Below are positions 20,114 through 28,665 of a DNA stretch of 64,000 nt, piece after piece (positions within the stretch are counted from its first letter, which is position 1; the number at the start of each line of letters is the position of its first letter). The notes below the pieces were generated by a model that did no database searches, was not told the DNA's origin, and was given only the letters and a program-made list of their open reading frames with translations. Made by a program: the position numbers and the translations under genes. The stretch comes from Bacteroides sp. (GTDB lineage: Bacteria; Bacteroidota; Bacteroidia; Bacteroidales; Muribaculaceae): the NCBI GenBank assembly GCA_014802445.1, contig JAAVCF010000010.1:100620-164619 (forward strand), written 5' to 3'.

Positions 20114-21610
20114 ATGGACTATTCTCAGTTTTTATCCATGTGGCAGGAAATAGGATTGCTGATCGTATTCCTGTTGACCTTCTTCTATGACACTTTCGCC
20201 CCCCGGAAGGCGCTCGGCGCCATCGGCGGCCTCACCTGTGTGCTCTTCGCAATCTTCACAGGCTTCGGCTTCACGGGCTGGTTCATGAACGGCTCTGACG
20301 CCTTTGAAGGCATGTATCAGGGCTCAATGGCCATCACCACCATCAAGAACATTCTCAACATCGGCACCCTCATTGTCCTCATCCAGTCAATCAAGTGGGC
20401 CGACAGCGATTTCGTTCGCGTGCGTCGCGGCGAGTTCTACGAGCTGATTCTGCTCACCCTCTTCGGCATGTACCTGATGATTTCCGCAGGCCACTTCCTG
20501 CTCTTCGTCATCGGTCTGGAAACGGCTTCGCTTCCTCTGGCTGCCCTGGTGGCCTTTGACAAGCACCGTTATGAAAGCCATGAGGCCGCTGTCAAGTATG
20601 TGCTCACCGCCGTGTTCTCATCGGCTGTGTTCCTCTTCGGTCTGAGCTTCGTTTATGGCATCGCCGGCACTCTCTATTACGACGGTATCGCCGCGCAGCT
20701 CATTGCCGGCGGCGCTTCCGGCACCATGCTTATCGTGGCTCTCGCCTTCGTGATTTCAGGCTTCGGCTTCAAGCTGTCGCTCGTGCCCTTCCACCTCTGG
20801 ACCGCCGATGTGTATCAGGGTGCTCCCACCCCCGTCACCTCTTACCTGTCCGTAATCTCAAAGGGTTCCGCTGCTTTCGCATTCCTCGTGGTGCTCTGGC
20901 AGGCTTTCGGCCCCGCTTATCCCCAGGTGTGGGAGTGGATGCTTTATGCCCTGATTATCCTCACCATCACTGTCGGTAACCTCTTCGCCATGCGTCAGCG
21001 CAACCTCAAGCGCTTCCTGGCTTTCTCGTCAGTGTCACAGGCCGGCTACATCATGCTCGGCGTGATTGGCGTCAACGAGCTGTCAATGACCGCCCTGATG
21101 TTCTACATCCTCGTCTACATCTTCTCTAACCTCGGAGCCTTCGGCGTTATCGGCGCTGTGGAGCGTGCCACCGGCAAGGTTGACATGAGCGCTTACAATG
21201 GCCTCAGCAAAACCAACCCCCGCCTGGCCTTCACCATGATGCTGGCAATGTTCTCTCTGGCCGGTATCCCTCCCTTCGCAGGTTTCTTCAGCAAGTTCTT
21301 CATCTTCACAGGTGCTCTCGAAGTGGGCACGGTGGCAATGTATGTCCTGGTCTTCGTGGCTCTGGTCAACACCATCATCTCACTCTATTACTATCTGCTG
21401 GTGGTGAAGGCAATGTACATCTCTGAAGAGGAGCCTCAGGTGGCTGCGTTCACCTCCACGGCCTCTGAGCGTCTGGGCATGGCTGTTTGCCTCTGCGGCA
21501 TCGTTGCCCTCGGCATCGCAAGCCCTGTCTACACCTACATCTACAATGCCGTCAACACTTCCATCTCAAACGACATTGTGGCTTCGCTCCTCACCGTCAT
21601 CATTCCCTGA
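20114..21610 (+). CDS. nuoN: NADH-quinone oxidoreductase subunit N
   Basis: 498 residues, the third antiporter-like subunit. Motifs: FVIGLETASLPLAALVAFD, FKLSLVPFHLWTADVYQGAP and SLAGIPPFAGFFSKFFIFT. Last gene of the supra-operon; closed by the strong hairpin at 21634-21670. Confidence 0.97.
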   Translation: MDYSQFLSMWQEIGLLIVFLLTFFYDTFAPRKALGAIGGLTCVLFAIFTGFGFTGWFMNGSDAFEGMYQGSMAITTIKNILNIGTLIVLIQSIKWADSDFVRVRRGEFYELILLTLFGMYLMISAGHFLLFVIGLETASLPLAALVAFDKHRYESHEAAVKYVLTAVFSSAVFLFGLSFVYGIAGTLYYDGIAAQLIAGGASGTMLIVALAFVISGFGFKLSLVPFHLWTADVYQGAPTPVTSYLSVISKGSAAFAFLVVLWQAFGPAYPQVWEWMLYALIILTITVGNLFAMRQRNLKRFLAFSSVSQAGYIMLGVIGVNELSMTALMFYILVYIFSNLGAFGVIGAVERATGKVDMSAYNGLSKTNPRLAFTMMLAMFSLAGIPPFAGFFSKFFIFTGALEVGTVAMYVLVFVALVNTIISLYYYLLVVKAMYISEEEPQVAAFTSTASERLGMAVCLCGIVALGIASPVYTYIYNAVNTSISNDIVASLLTVIIP

Positions 21611-21633
21611 CGTTTCAACCCCCTGATATAACA

Positions 21634-21670
21634 AGAGCGGGTGTGCCTCCATGTGAGGCACACCCGCTCT
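21634..21670. terminator. Terminator hairpin between convergent nuoN and dxs-like gene
   Basis: A perfect 16-bp stem (21634-21649 with 21655-21670) and a 5-base loop, centred between the two stop codons. There is no long T-run on either side, so it may work as a bidirectional or factor-assisted terminator. Confidence 0.75.
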
Positions 21671-21691
21671 GCTTTAGTTATCTCCGTCAGC

Positions 21692-23449
21692 TCACTTCAT
21701 GAGCGCTTCGGCATCCTCGGCAATGAGCTCGGGGGTCATGCGGCACTCCTTGAGGAGTTCGGCGGGGTCATATTTGTCAAGGAACTCCTTGCGCACGCCG
21801 CGACACACCACCTTCATGTTGCTGTCGCCATAGTAGCGGGCCACTTTCTCACCGTAGCCGCCGTCAAGCACTCCGTCCTCAAGCGTTATCACCGCACGGT
21901 GGTTGGCCTTGAGATTGTTGAGCTTCTCGGTGTCGATGCCGCTCAGGAACACGGGATTGATCACTGTCACCTGGCGTCCGTTGGAGCGCAGGATTTCGGC
22001 TGCCTGCAGGGCATTCTGCATCATCGAGCCGGCGGCAATGATGGCCACCTCGCTTCCGTGGCGCACGGTCTCGGCGTGGTTCAGCTTCGAATAGTCGCTC
22101 CTGAACTCGCGGCCGCTCTCCCACACGGGGCCGCTCGGCTGGCGCACGGCCACAGGGTGCGACGTCTGCTTCACAGCCCAGCGCAGCATGGCCTGATACT
22201 CCTCCTTGCATGTGGGTGCCAGGAAAACCCAGCCGGGAATGTTGCTCACCAGTACAATGTCAAACCATCCCAGGTGAGTGGTGTCGGTCATTGAGTTGAT
22301 GCCTGTGGCGGCAATGTCGATAACCACAGGGGTGTTGTTGATAGCCACATCCTGCGACATCTGATCATACGCTCTCTGCAGGAACGAGCTGATAACGCCA
22401 AACACGGGCCTTGCGCCCCCCTTGGCCATGCCTGAGGCAAGCGCCACGGCCTGCTGCTCGGCGATGCCCACGTCAACAAACTGCTTGCCGGCCTTGAGGC
22501 GGCGCTCGCGGTCAAAGCCTATGGCGGCAGGGGTGCCGGCGGTGATGACCGTCACGCGCTTGTCGGCCTCCATCATCGGGGCCATGGTGGAATAGAACAG
22601 CTCGGTCCATGTGGGCTTGGTGCTGATGTGCAGGGGGTCGCCGCTGGACAGGTCAAAGGGTCCGGTGTAATGGAAGTGCTCTCGGTCAGCTTCGGCGGCA
22701 CGATAGCCCATACCTTTCTGGGTCACCACGTGGACCACCACGGGCACCTTGCTGTCCTTCACCTCCTCAAAGGCTTTGACGAGCGAGCGGATGTCGTTGC
22801 CGTATTTCACAAAGCGGTAGGCATAGCCCAGTGAGCGGAAATAGTTGGGCTGGCCCTCGCCGTTGGTGTTGCGCAGCAGGCGCAGGTCGGCATAGAGGCC
22901 GCCGTGGTTCTCGGCAATGCTCATGTCGTTGTCATTGACCACCACAATGAAGTTGCTGCCCAGGGTCGAGCCGAAGTCAAGGCCCTCGAAGGCCTCGCCG
23001 CCGCTGAGCGAGCCGTCGCCCACCACGGCAACCACGTTCTCAGTGCCGCCGGCAAGGTCACGCGCCTTGGCAAGGCCGGTGGCCAATGACACGCCGGTGG
23101 AGGTGTGGCCTATCTCAAAGAGGTCATACTCGCTCTCGCGGGGACAGGTGAAGCCCGTCACGTCATCGTAGTGTGCCGGGTCAGTAAATGCTTCCATGCG
23201 TCCGGTAAGCATTTTGTGAACATAGGTCTGGTGTGACACGTCAAACACCAGTTTATCCTTCGGTGCGTCAAACACATAGTGAAGCGCCACTGTGGCCTCG
23301 AGAAAGCCCAGGTTGGGGCCCACATGGCCGCCATGGGCCGCGAGCTTTGTCAACAGCGCCTTGCGCAGGTCGCCACAGAGCTCGCCGAGTTCATCCACCG
23401 TCATTTTCTTGATGTCGGCGGGTGATTTTATCTTTGATAGGTCAGTCAT
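21692..23449 (-). CDS. 1-deoxy-D-xylulose-5-phosphate synthase-like transketolase (divergent)
   Basis: 585 residues, shorter than classical DXS (about 620-640). Thiamine-diphosphate enzyme architecture is clear: AHGGHVGPNLG (H42), FDVSHQTYVHKMLTGR (H73), TPP motif GDGSLSGGEAFEGLD at 144-158, GIAEQQA with the general acid E331, and FLQRAYDQ at 356-363. Two normally invariant DXS sites differ: AEQHA is AEQQA, and the DRAG arginine that binds glyceraldehyde-3-phosphate is replaced (DIAATGINSMTDTTHLGWFD at 378-397). It may be a second DXS-like paralogue with changed substrate rather than the pathway enzyme. It is the only isoprenoid-type candidate here apart from ispD. Convergent with nuoN; preceded by the amylase terminator. 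Confidence 0.75.
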   Translation of the reverse strand: MTDLSKIKSPADIKKMTVDELGELCGDLRKALLTKLAAHGGHVGPNLGFLEATVALHYVFDAPKDKLVFDVSHQTYVHKMLTGRMEAFTDPAHYDDVTGFTCPRESEYDLFEIGHTSTGVSLATGLAKARDLAGGTENVVAVVGDGSLSGGEAFEGLDFGSTLGSNFIVVVNDNDMSIAENHGGLYADLRLLRNTNGEGQPNYFRSLGYAYRFVKYGNDIRSLVKAFEEVKDSKVPVVVHVVTQKGMGYRAAEADREHFHYTGPFDLSSGDPLHISTKPTWTELFYSTMAPMMEADKRVTVITAGTPAAIGFDRERRLKAGKQFVDVGIAEQQAVALASGMAKGGARPVFGVISSFLQRAYDQMSQDVAINNTPVVIDIAATGINSMTDTTHLGWFDIVLVSNIPGWVFLAPTCKEEYQAMLRWAVKQTSHPVAVRQPSGPVWESGREFRSDYSKLNHAETVRHGSEVAIIAAGSMMQNALQAAEILRSNGRQVTVINPVFLSGIDTEKLNNLKANHRAVITLEDGVLDGGYGEKVARYYGDSNMKVVCRGVRKEFLDKYDPAELLKECRMTPELIAEDAEALMK

Positions 23450-23526
23450 AAAGATGAGTGATTAATGTGTAAAATAGTCCGTAGTATAAACGTCAGAACG
23501 GCCCGAATGATTGCATGCGGGGCATT

Positions 23527-23560
23527 AAAAATGCAGCCGGGCGCTTGGCTCGGCTGCATT
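23527..23560 (-). terminator. Rho-independent terminator after the amylase gene
   Basis: Minus-strand stem 23551-23560 / 23530-23539 (AATGCAGCCG arms) followed on the minus strand by T residues at 23531-23527. It lies 21 bases beyond the amylase stop codon. Confidence 0.85.
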
Positions 23561-23581
23561 GTGTCAGTGTCAGGATTGGGG

Positions 23582-26563
23582 TCAGAGCACCACCTTGGTG
23601 CGGTCAACGATGTAGAATCCACGGGCCAGGTCGGTGATGACGTTGCGGCCGGCGCCGATGATGCGGCGCTGCATGGCGCCGTCGGCGCGTGCAATGGTCA
23701 CCACGGTGGGGATGGGGCTCTCAATGATGAGCGCGCCGCCTTCCACACTCACGCGCAGCGCCGGGCGAATCACCAGGTGGTCAATGGCGTTGCTGGCCAT
23801 TGAGTAGACGGTGCCGTCCACGAGCGCATAGTCAGAGGTGTAGACCTTGTCGCCGTCGCTGAATATCACGGCGGCCCAGCTTGCTTTCACATTGTCAAGA
23901 GTGACGGTGAACACTGTCTTGCCGTCCTTCACAGTAGTGTCGGTGAGCTTCAGGCCGGGCCATGCGGGAGTGAAGGCGGTGCCGGTGGGCACATCCCAGG
24001 CGTAGCAGTACACGTCGCTCCAGCCGCTCTCGGTGTTGTCGAAGTAGACGGTGTAGCTCATGGCGTCCTTGTTGTCATCGCCGTTGTTGTCGTCGCCGCC
24101 GTTGTTGTCGTCGCCGCCGCCGTTATTGTCGGAGGTTTCGCCCCCTTCGGGATAGGGCTTGCCGTTGGAGGGAATGGTTTTCACGGGGCTGGTCACGCCG
24201 TTGGTGTAGTAGCCGCCGTTGACGAATTTCATGTCGGCCGTCTGGCTCGTTGAGCTGAAAATAATCTGAGTGTCCTCAGGGAGAGGTTCGTCGCCGGTGT
24301 AATGCCATTTCCAGATGTTGTTGCCCAGATAGAGGCAGCTTTCGCCGGGCCATGTGCCGCCGGTGTAGTTGGCGTTGGCGCTCCACACCCATGCCTTGAT
24401 TGTGCCGCCCCAGTTGTCGGTGTTCTCAAAGAATGCGGCATACTCGTTGTCGTAGAGGGTGGGGGTGATGGGATTTTCGGGTTCGTTGCCTGAGTTGCCC
24501 GAGCCGTCATCGCGCACAGTCTCAGTGTCAAGCGGTTCGGTTTCGGAGGGATATGAACCTTGGTTAACCTTCACGGGCGCGGAGTCGTAGAGGTAAGCAC
24601 CATCTTCGCCCACCTTGCCGGGAGCGGGGGTGAGGGCGGTGGAGAGCACATAGATACGCATGTTGGCTTCGCCGGAGCAGGTGGCTGAGAGCTTGCCGTC
24701 GGTCACATTGACGCTGGCGCCGGTGATGGCGTCGGTGTAGGTGCCGTTCTCCACACCTGTGAAGGTGGCGTTGCCGCCAATGGTCACCAGCACATAGCTG
24801 TCGGTGGAAGAGTCGGTGTAGCGGCGCTTGAAGGCAATCTTGCCAGAGCAGCCCTCGGTGGAATATTGTCCCTTGCGCAGGGCCGGGATGGCGGCGCGGA
24901 GCTTGTTGAGGCGCTGGATGTGGAGCGACAGGGGGTGCTTGAGGCTCACGGCCATGTTGCCCGTGGCGCCGGTGTAGTCGGCAAAGTCGTTAACATTGAC
25001 CGTTCCCTCGATGAAACCGCCGAAGTAGGCGCGACCGCTCTCGCGGAGTGCTATCTGCGCTCCCTGATCAATGGGGCAGCCTTTCTTGAACTCTATTTCT
25101 GAGCCATAGTAGATGCAGGGGATGCCGCGGAAGGTAAACATCAGGTCAAGGTTAGAGGCCCATGTGGTCTGAGAGCCGGCAAAGCGCTGGCTCTCGGGGG
25201 CGCCGTCGGGGGCATAGTCGTGTGAGTCCACATAGGTGACATTGTAGCTGGCATCGTTATACCATTCGTCGCCGTAGCGCACTCCCCAGGCCTCGTTTGT
25301 GGAGCGGAAGTTCCAGTGCATCGGGAAGTCAATCACTGACAGTCCGCTATATTTTGAGTGGTCAGGGGTGTGATACTTATTGCCTTCGAGGATGGCATTT
25401 TTGGAGGTGGGGGTGCTTGAGGAGCGGTCGGCCAGATAGTCGTTGCCTTGCTGAGTGACGCTGGTGGCGTTGACATGGTTGCCGCGCTGGCCCGTGGGCA
25501 CCACAATCTCGGCCCATGAGTCGGTGCTGTAATCCCAGGGGTAGTCCTTCTCCTCTTTCCAGGTGTACCAGTAGGGAGAGCAGCCCACGTGGTTGCGGTA
25601 GGTCACATTGCGGTCACGGGCACACACCTCGCCAAACATGAAGAACGGGCCGCCGCCGCGCTTGGCCTTGTGGGTTTCGGCCAGTGCCTGAAACTGAGGG
25701 ATGAAGGCTTTGTTGAAGGTCAGGCGTGAGATGTGGCCTGCCGTGTCGATGCGGAAACCGTCCACGCCCATGGCAATAAACTTGCCGTAGCAGCGCACCA
25801 GATACTCCGTCACCTCGGGATTCTCCGTGTTGAGGTCCACACAGTCGCCTGCAATCTGGCCCCACCAGCGTGAGGGGTCGTCCCAGTTCCATTCGTTGGC
25901 CACGTGGTGATAGTGGTTGCGGTTGTCGCCGTTTCCGCCGCCCTCGTTCTTGAGCGCGGCAATGCGGGGATCGTGGGCCTTCGGGTCAGAGAGGTCATAG
26001 TTGGCGGGAAGCTTCGTCTGAGGGTGAAGCTTCATGGAGGTCAGGATGTTTGACAGGTTCTTGGAGTAGTCCTTCACAAACATGGGGCAGAGATAATTCT
26101 CGCCGAAGTTGCCCGTGTGTTGCAGCACAATGTCAAGAATCACCTTCATGCCGCGCTTGTGGGCAGCGTCAATGAGGTCCTGAAACTTGCAGTCAGTCGA
26201 CTCATAGCGGGGGTCAACCTTGTCGAAGTTAAAGGCATGATAGCCGTGATAGTCGAGACCTGAAGCGTTTTCCACCACCGGAGTGATCCACACGGCGGTG
26301 AATCCCAGTGCTTTAATGTAGTCAAGCTTTTCGATGAGGCCCTTGAAATCGCCTCGCCATTCGGGGTCGTTCACATTTCTGACGCCGTCCCAGCAGTAAG
26401 TGTTGTTTGAATGGTCGCCATCGTAGAATCGCGTGGTCATCGCAAAATAGATGGTCTCGTCGCGAAAATCATCGCGCGCACCGGTAAACGTAGCACCGGC
26501 AGCGGTAATCCCACTCGCAGCCATAAGGCATGAAGCGAGCAAGAATCTTGAAATCTTGTTCAT
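23582..26563 (-). CDS. Secreted GH13 alpha-amylase with two starch-binding modules
   Basis: 993 residues from the ATG at 26563 (an in-frame TTG two codons earlier is less likely). Signal peptide, then a GH13 barrel at about 35-560: WITPVVE, nucleophile D273 in GFRIDTAGH, acid/base E312 in FMFGEVCAR, and D449 in YVDSHDYAP. An all-beta C domain follows. Two tandem modules resembling CBM26 (FFENTDNWGG... and YFDNTESGW...) are joined by a Gly/Asp/Asn-only linker around 790-815. The last 40 residues resemble a Bacteroidales sorting tail. It should hydrolyse starch or glycogen outside the cell or in the periplasm. It stands alone, outside a SusCD locus. Confidence 0.92.
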   Translation of the reverse strand: MNKISRFLLASCLMAASGITAAGATFTGARDDFRDETIYFAMTTRFYDGDHSNNTYCWDGVRNVNDPEWRGDFKGLIEKLDYIKALGFTAVWITPVVENASGLDYHGYHAFNFDKVDPRYESTDCKFQDLIDAAHKRGMKVILDIVLQHTGNFGENYLCPMFVKDYSKNLSNILTSMKLHPQTKLPANYDLSDPKAHDPRIAALKNEGGGNGDNRNHYHHVANEWNWDDPSRWWGQIAGDCVDLNTENPEVTEYLVRCYGKFIAMGVDGFRIDTAGHISRLTFNKAFIPQFQALAETHKAKRGGGPFFMFGEVCARDRNVTYRNHVGCSPYWYTWKEEKDYPWDYSTDSWAEIVVPTGQRGNHVNATSVTQQGNDYLADRSSSTPTSKNAILEGNKYHTPDHSKYSGLSVIDFPMHWNFRSTNEAWGVRYGDEWYNDASYNVTYVDSHDYAPDGAPESQRFAGSQTTWASNLDLMFTFRGIPCIYYGSEIEFKKGCPIDQGAQIALRESGRAYFGGFIEGTVNVNDFADYTGATGNMAVSLKHPLSLHIQRLNKLRAAIPALRKGQYSTEGCSGKIAFKRRYTDSSTDSYVLVTIGGNATFTGVENGTYTDAITGASVNVTDGKLSATCSGEANMRIYVLSTALTPAPGKVGEDGAYLYDSAPVKVNQGSYPSETEPLDTETVRDDGSGNSGNEPENPITPTLYDNEYAAFFENTDNWGGTIKAWVWSANANYTGGTWPGESCLYLGNNIWKWHYTGDEPLPEDTQIIFSSTSQTADMKFVNGGYYTNGVTSPVKTIPSNGKPYPEGGETSDNNGGGDDNNGGDDNNGDDNKDAMSYTVYFDNTESGWSDVYCYAWDVPTGTAFTPAWPGLKLTDTTVKDGKTVFTVTLDNVKASWAAVIFSDGDKVYTSDYALVDGTVYSMASNAIDHLVIRPALRVSVEGGALIIESPIPTVVTIARADGAMQRRIIGAGRNVITDLARGFYIVDRTKVVL

Positions 26564-26569
26564 TTTCAA

Positions 26570-26875
26570 GAGGTTGTAAAAATTTAAGGTTAAATATGTA
26601 AGTATGATAATCTAATCTCCGCCACAAGGCGGACACGTCTAATTGGCCGCAAATATAACAAAATTTTACAACTCCGCCGTGACATCCTCCAAAAACCTCC
26701 AAAAAATATCAAGGGTAATCGGCTGTCAGGTATTTTTTCAAAATGCTCCTTTTGAAAGCAAAGCCACCCGCAAATAACAGTATTCAGCTATATATACGTC
26801 GTGATATACGTTGATTATTAAGGGATAAGATTATAGCTGACGCTATATAAAAGTGAAAGGTTTATTTCGTAAGTT
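26570..26875 (-). promoter_or_regulatory. AT-rich intergenic region with amylase promoter
   Basis: A minus-strand -7 element TATATTTG (26657-26650) lies about 87 bases before the amylase start; no good -33 is seen. Further upstream two direct ATATACGT octamers (26792-26799 and 26804-26811) are 12 bases apart, one helical turn, and could be an operator. Nothing else is recognised. Confidence 0.5.
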
Positions 26876-27418
26876 TCAGTCTGTTATAAAGTTTTTGAGA
26901 TCGAAGAACATCAATCGTGTTTCATCGTCTTTGTCAGATTCCGTGATACATTGAAAGCCGTTGCGTTCATAAAACGGCACGGCAGTTTTCAATGCATCTA
27001 CTGTGATAAAGCGACATCCAAGACGCTTTACATTAGTGAATGCGTACTTTATGTTGTCAAGAATGAAGGTTCCGAGGCCTTGGCCTGAATAATCTTCGTT
27101 TACAGCAAGGCGCCCCACTTTAACCGCAGGATAACTTCTGCGACGTTTGGAGTTGGGAATGTTACGGTTCAGTTTATTCCAAACACCTTTTTCATCAGGA
27201 TTGAAGGAGATTTTGTCTGCAAGTAAACTGAAATAGGCCACAGTTTTATTTTGCTCCATATATTCGAGTAAATAAGTCACAGCCATAAGCTCTCTTTGAA
27301 AATGCTTTGCGTCATCAAAGAGAAACTCGTTCAAATCATCATCAGCGCATTTGAACGGTTTTATGTCCGAGTCCTCTGAGAGTTGAAACTGGCGCAGTTT
27401 GCTGAAATCAATTTTCAC
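26876..27418 (-). CDS. GNAT-family acetyltransferase, possible toxin of a toxin-antitoxin pair
   Basis: About 180 residues. The acetyl-CoA-binding core is seen in VKVGRLAVNEDYSGQGLGTFIL and the C-terminal VPFYERNGFQCI, typical of GNATs. No ATG is available near the expected start; GTG at 27418 overlaps the stop of the upstream small gene as GTGA, and a second GTG at 27421 is possible. A GNAT tightly coupled to a preceding 52-residue gene resembles TacT/AtaT-type modules that acetylate aminoacyl-tRNA, but the target here is unknown. Lower GC than its neighbours. A free-standing small-molecule acetyltransferase is the alternative. Confidence 0.75.
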   Translation of the reverse strand: MKIDFSKLRQFQLSEDSDIKPFKCADDDLNEFLFDDAKHFQRELMAVTYLLEYMEQNKTVAYFSLLADKISFNPDEKGVWNKLNRNIPNSKRRRSYPAVKVGRLAVNEDYSGQGLGTFILDNIKYAFTNVKRLGCRFITVDALKTAVPFYERNGFQCITESDKDDETRLMFFDLKNFITD

Positions 27419-27573
27419 CACTGGAAATTGCTGATAGACTTCATTATTTCATAAGCCTTGCGGGCGCGCTCCTTCTCCTGTTGCGACACAGGTTTCGGGT
27501 TGGAGATAAGGGTTTCAAATCTCACGGCATCATTGCCCCGAAGTTCCGGGGTTTCTTTAATCGGTCGTGCCAT
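27415..27573 (-). CDS. Small antitoxin-like protein upstream of GNAT
   Basis: 52 residues, starting MARPIKETPELRGNDAVRF and continuing with a Pro-Lys-Pro-Val-Ser turn and a charged helix rich in Glu, Lys and Arg. It is not a ribbon-helix-helix protein at sight. Reading-frame support comes from the GTGA overlap with the GNAT gene and from the promoter 30 bases upstream. Small proteins of this form precede GNATs in many Bacteroidetes as I recall; the antitoxin role is inferred from position. Confidence 0.7.
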   Translation of the reverse strand: MARPIKETPELRGNDAVRFETLISNPKPVSQQEKERARKAYEIMKSISNFQW

Positions 27574-27602
27574 AAGCAGATGTTTTCTATATTAACGGAT
27601 TA

Positions 27603-27634
27603 CAAAGTTACTATATTATAACAAATTACGCAAG
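27603..27634 (-). promoter_or_regulatory. Promoter of the GNAT pair
   Basis: On the minus strand, CTTG (27634-27631), 20 bases, then TAACTTTG (27610-27603). The -7 matches TAnnTTTG exactly. Predicted transcription starts about 20 bases before the ATG at 27573. Confidence 0.7.
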
Positions 27635-27790
27635 TAGATGGCAGCTAAAGGCTCATAAAACTGTTGATACTTACCTCCCAACAGCCATTTTTGCGGGATG
27701 GCTTGGAGGCTCCGATTTTATTTGCGTAATTTGCATTATGCCTTGTCTGCCTGTAGGGAGAGAAACGGCTATAACAAAAATCCAACCTAT

Positions 27791-27979
27791 ATGAACTTCT
27801 TGAAAAACATCTGGGATTACCTCACGGGTAAGCGCCCGGCTCACAATGACAAGGCTCCGAAACCAATGCGCCCCAAACCACGCCGATCCTACGCCGGCAA
27901 TCCCCGCCCGCGCCGAAGCCAGTCGCTCGACCAATTCCACGAAGAGCAGGATGATTACGACATGTTCGACGGCCTCTAA
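27791..27979 (+). CDS. Small basic hypothetical protein
   Basis: 62 residues from the ATG at 27791: an aromatic amphipathic start (MNFLKNIWDYLTGKR), a Pro/Arg/Lys-rich middle, and an acidic end (EEQDDYDMFDGL). An upstream in-frame start at 27698 would add a low-quality extension. The charge segregation and intact frame suggest a real gene, but I do not recognise a family. Confidence 0.45.
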   Translation: MNFLKNIWDYLTGKRPAHNDKAPKPMRPKPRRSYAGNPRPRRSQSLDQFHEEQDDYDMFDGL

Positions 27980-28005
27980 TCTGTGTCCGTTACTATCTCT
28001 TCGCT

Positions 28006-28121
28006 TGCGGATTACTCGCAAGGGAATGTAGGGGCGGCCGTTCGGGCCGCCCGCCCTCCGCGACAATATCCTGCCGCCGGGGTGGTACGATTAATTCTCA
28101 ATTGTTTGGATTGAGGTGGAG
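28006..28121. repeat. 116 bp repeat, copy 1
   Basis: Nearly identical to 28214-28329 without indels, at an offset of 208 bases. It holds a strong hairpin (GGGCGGCC-GTTC-GGCCGCCC type, near 28032-28051) and ends in a small stem AATT-CTC-AATT. GC-rich core in an otherwise AT-richer gap. Confidence 0.9.
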
Positions 28122-28213
28122 TGCTGTCCCTCAAGGGAAATCTATCTATTGTAATGCAACGAGAGGCTAATGTTTTGCTAATCTCGAAAGTCCATTTTTT
28201 CTCTCCCCAAATG

Positions 28214-28329
28214 TGCGGATTACTCGCAAGGAAATGTAGGGGCGGCCGTTCGGGCCGCCCGCCCTCCGCGACAATATCCTGCCGCCGGGGTGGTACGATT
28301 GATTCTCAATCGTTTGAGTTGAGGCGGAG
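28214..28329. repeat. 116 bp repeat, copy 2
   Basis: Second copy. The few differences from copy 1 include a paired change: AATT-CTC-AATT becomes GATT-CTC-AATC, preserving the small stem. Between the copies (28122-28213) I see no gene. Probably a REP-like intergenic family. Confidence 0.9.
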
Positions 28330-28372
28330 AGCGGGCGCCCTCCTGCGATTTGTGGGGATGGAGGGGAGGCGC

Positions 28373-28404
28373 AAAAAAATCCGGGCCTGATGTGGGGCCC
28401 GGAT
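28373..28404 (-). terminator. Rho-independent terminator
   Basis: Minus-strand stem 28404-28396 / 28387-28379 (ATCCGGGCC arms) followed by seven T on the minus strand (28379-28373). Serves the small gene ending at 28428. Confidence 0.88.
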
Positions 28405-28427
28405 GGAGAAGGGTATGAAAGAAGATT

Positions 28428-28595
28428 TTACTTTTTAAGTTTGTCGTTTACGAAGCCTTCAATCTTTTCCTTGGCGGTTTCGATTACTTCTTTGCCTTTG
28501 TCGGAGTCAAGAAACTCCTTGGCTTTGTTTACGGCGTCCTGAACCTTATCGTTGGCCATGATGGAGGCCGCTTTGTCTTTGAGTTCGTCGAGCAT
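28428..28595 (-). CDS. Small charged helical protein
   Basis: 55 residues, MLDELKDKAASIMANDK then Lys/Asp/Glu-rich amphipathic helix, ending NDKLKK. Its composition resembles small Lys/Asp-rich proteins of the MT0933-antitoxin or CsbD-like kind, but no certain family assignment is possible. The gene is followed by a good terminator, which supports that it is real. It lies 71 bases after the ampG-like stop on the same strand, so it may be the last gene of that operon. Confidence 0.6.
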   Translation of the reverse strand: MLDELKDKAASIMANDKVQDAVNKAKEFLDSDKGKEVIETAKEKIEGFVNDKLKK

Positions 28596-28665
28596 GATAG
28601 TGAGGGGATTAGAGGGTGAGACATTGGTGTTCTTCCTCTTATAACGCCGTGTGGGGGGCGGTGGT

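Noticed and set aside
28006..28329. Possible minimal CRISPR array
   Set aside because: Only two 116-bp units 208 bases apart; unit and spacing are far from CRISPR dimensions and no cas genes are present.
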